NCBI GenBank assembly: GCA_016987375.1
Contig: PJRA01000508.1
Coordinates: 740,850 to 787,190 of the forward strand
Reading direction: 5' to 3'
DNA length: 46,341 bases
From: Brachionus koreanus
Taxonomy: Eukaryota > Rotifera > Eurotatoria > Ploima > Brachionidae
Shown here piece after piece: positions 43,601 to 46,341 of the stretch. The position numbers and the translations under genes are program-made. Below the pieces are notes generated by a model, which ran no database searches, was not told the DNA's origin, and saw nothing but the letters and a program-made list of their open reading frames with translations. The first letter of the stretch is position 1. The number at the start of each line of letters is the position of its first letter.

Positions 43601-46341
43601 AATTAGAATTTTTTTCAAACAAAATTTCTTGGTTGTTTGACAGAAAACCAATTTAGCCTAAGTAAAATTTAAATTTCGAGGGTTTATTTCAGAAAACATA
43701 CTTAATTGAAAAGCTTTAAGAATTTTTTCGATTTTAAACGCATGATTTATTCAGGCATTTAATCCGAAATCGATAGAACAACAACAAAAAAATACGTACA
43801 AAAAGAAAAGAAAAAAGAGCCTTTTCTTTGATTAGATTTTTTTTCTTGAAACAGAAATAATGCCAAATGGCAAAAGATTTCATTTTTACATTTAGTAAAA
43901 ATTTGAATAAAAATTTTGTTGGGGTAAAATTTATCATCGAACGGAATTTATTAGTAAAATTTCATCAATTTATTTTCTAATGAATTGTATATTTTTTTTC
44001 TTCTAAAATTAATTAAGATTATAGATTATATAATTTTTTATTTTTAGTTATTCAAATAAAATAAATATTGATTAATTTAAATCACAAATAATAAAAAAAA
44101 AGGTTGGTTTATTCGGCACTTAATGGCAAAACTGTGACTTTAGAAATATCAGTTTGTTAATTATTATGAAAACAAATTAGTTCACCAAGTTTTTCTTTTT
44201 CTTTGACTCTATTTACGTAACCAGATTAGCAAGTATTTAACAAGGATTTAAATTTTTATTTTTTTCTCCTTTTGATTGTTGCTTGTAATTAATTTGTTTC
44301 ATAACGTGCATATTGCTGGTTGGTAATGGCTTACTACCTTTATCTAGATCAACAAGGATAGCCTTAGAACAAAACCAACACATAGTCTATGCTTGTTTGT
44401 ATAACTAATAAAAAAGCTTGTTTATTATTTTTCATTAAAGCCTAGCTAAAGTAGTCATATTTTTTCGCTTAAGAATTCTTGAATTATTTTTGATTTTAGC
44501 TAAACTATTTTTGACTTTTTTTCCTTTCAAAATTGTTAATTGAATTTAGCCCCATAGGAAAGACGACGATTACAAGTTAAAAAATTCGATAAACATCGAT
44601 TAGAGCTGAAAATGAGTCTTCCTTATACATATGAACAGCAATGGTTTTTGCTGAGGACGCAATCAATCGGAAGGCCGTAATTGCTTTTCATTTCAGTAGA
44701 AAACATCTTTTTTAAAAATAAAATACCAGAAAAACAACCGGTTTTGCTAAAACAATAAGGAAGTCAATTTTATATAAATATTAAAACTTTTTTCTCAAAT
44801 AAATTTTCAAAAATTTTCAATTAAGTAACTTTTTAAACGCTTTTTTGTTTAATTAAATACACCAAAAAAAAAGTTTAAAAAATAAACAAAAAAACTAGAA
44901 CAAAGATTTCAGAGCGTTACTTAATTAATTATAGTTTGAATGATAATAAATTTTTTTAATTAAGTGCGAATCTTTAATTGCTTGGCCATAAATATTGCAT
45001 AATTTTACGGTAATAAAATTTTTAAACAAGCCCAGAAATTTTTTTTGGAGGCTTTTCAGCACTGTAGAACAAGAACAAAATAATTCAAAGAAATATTTAA
45101 ATACCTAAGAGTCTATCTTAATTCAGATTGAAATCTTAGAGCAGTGTTTTAATTGAAATTCCGGTCCAAATAATTTCTAAGCTAATTAGGAAATTTTTGA
45201 ATAGAATATTGCGTTTTTATGTTTATGAAAGCCAACAAGCGAAGATAAATTTCAATTTTAGTTTCAACTATCTTACTAATTTAAACAAGGCTTGTTTGAA
45301 TAGGACAACGTGATATCAAAACTTGGCTAGTTTTTATTCACTGTTTATTAGACAAAGTAAGTTTTGGTAAACAAATTTGTCAAATCTGTGCTAAAACAAA
45401 ACGCGAAAAGGAAATAATTAATTTTAAATTGTATCAAATTTGAAATGAAGTTGACAAGAATTTGAATGTAATGTGAGAGAAGTGTTTTGCATTTGTGTCC
45501 AAATTTCAAATTTCTTTTATTTATTTTATATTAGCCCATTAACCTATAAGCTAAGTGGATACGTCTTAGAACAACAACAACAACAACAACAACAAAAAAG
45601 TAGTATCTAAAGTCAATTTTGAAATTTAGTTGTTGCATTCTGACCCAAGCCTTCTCTCTCATTCTTGCAAGCTGAGGCTCTCGGAAGCTCATGTCGGTGC
45701 GATCAAAGGAAGAAGAAATGTTTATTTAAAACAGAATTTGACAGAAATGCTTTTGGTCATATTTTGTAGCTTTAACCTGAGCTAAAATTAATTTCTAATT
45801 TTGTAAGGCTTAGTAAAACAAAAACAAGAATCGTCACCTCATTCTGAGGGCTAATTCGACTTGTTCAAAATCAATTAGAACAAACGAAAGAAACTTTCGT
45901 TTATTTTGACTAAAAAATAGCCGAGCAAACAGATTATAAGTAGTTTGAAGCCTTAAAATCGGTTCTAAGCCGAGCTAGGTTGGATTCAAGGTTTTAAAAA
46001 TCACTAGTTGCACTTCTCTAGATTTTTAAAATAAATTATGACTGAGAGAAATTAATTTTATATTTCAAAAAGTAAAATTTAGTTTATTTTGTTTCCAAGC
46101 TTTTCAAAATAACGTTTAAATTTGTTAATCTGTTAATTTGCATCAATAAATTTTGTTATTTTTACATTTAAGAAAATTTTGAAATTAAATTTAATATTAT
46201 TCTTTTTTAACAATAAATGAATTCTCGAATCTTTAAAAATTTATAATCAAGTCTAAATTTTTCTCCAAGTCAAATTGGGAACAAACGCTTTTTTGCTTTT
46301 TGGCTTTTTTTCTAGTAATATTACTAAAAAAAAAAAAGTGC
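40694..46341. other. Long AT-rich region without recognised genes
   Basis: About 5.6 kb upstream of ABCF3. Small open frames here (for example near 43410-43940) look like chance AT-rich frames. Two GC-richer islands (44550-44690, 45640-45720) and a CAA trinucleotide repeat are the only distinct points. The first few hundred bases should contain the ABCF3 promoter. Confidence 0.6.
45570..45597. repeat. (AAC)n microsatellite
   Basis: About nine tandem ACA/CAA units followed by an A-run. No linked element was recognised. Confidence 0.8.

Noticed and set aside
43410..43937. Minus-strand ORFs rich in Phe, Leu and Ile that look like membrane proteins
   Set aside because: Poly-Phe/Leu/Ile composition is what AT-rich noncoding DNA gives by chance; no splice-supported extension or family motif.

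Overview
The window looks like nuclear DNA of a small, AT-rich bilaterian animal. The evidence is a Hox gene with a YPWM hexapeptide and a complete homeodomain, clear animal orthologs (ANKFY1, TTI1, LIMD2, ABCF3, Tra2), GT-AG introns mostly 50-70 bp long, and much decayed animal-type transposon DNA. Very low GC, tiny introns and a central-class, possibly Lox5-like Hox gene suggest a spiralian, with a monogonont rotifer such as Brachionus as a good guess. This is inference from memory, not a database match. There is no prokaryotic operon, CRISPR array or phage signal.

Layout, left to right. 1-270: broken DDE transposase. 822-1501 (-): Tra2-type splicing factor, 3 exons, 187 aa. 1.7-4.3 kb: LINE and inverted-repeat debris. 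4348-13378 (-): complete ANKFY1/Rabankyrin-5, 10 exons, 1164 aa; its reading frame closes exactly across all nine introns, and its three long introns are full of transposon remains. 13643-13985 (+): two-exon gene for a 93-aa single-pass membrane protein, ending two bases before the ATG of TTI1 (13988-17209, +, intronless, 1073 aa). 17.4-23.7 kb: gene-poor LINE/MITE region. 23731-24948 (-): Hox gene, 2 exons, 382 aa. 25-30.5 kb: gene desert with LINE, MITE and mariner relics. 30543-31358 (-): SAM-dependent methyltransferase. 31.9-32.4 kb: element with long terminal inverted repeats. 34639-34952 (+): LIMD2-like single-LIM protein, 2 exons. 36705-37061 (+): unassigned ORF. 37971-40693 (-): complete ABCF3, 11 exons, 716 aa. 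40.7-46.3 kb: no gene recognised.

The genes are unrelated housekeeping or developmental loci (splicing, endosome traffic, PIKK assembly, patterning, methylation, LIM adaptor, translation-linked ATPase) and do not form a pathway. The less expected signals are: the tight pairing of the small membrane gene with TTI1; a Hox intron splitting homeodomain codon 24; several inverted-repeat families sharing TTAACACT ends (piggyBac-like MITEs); a LINE inserted in a pogo-like transposase relic with a visible target duplication; a MITE inserted in another copy of that LINE; and a two-copy element with about 41-bp terminal inverted repeats.
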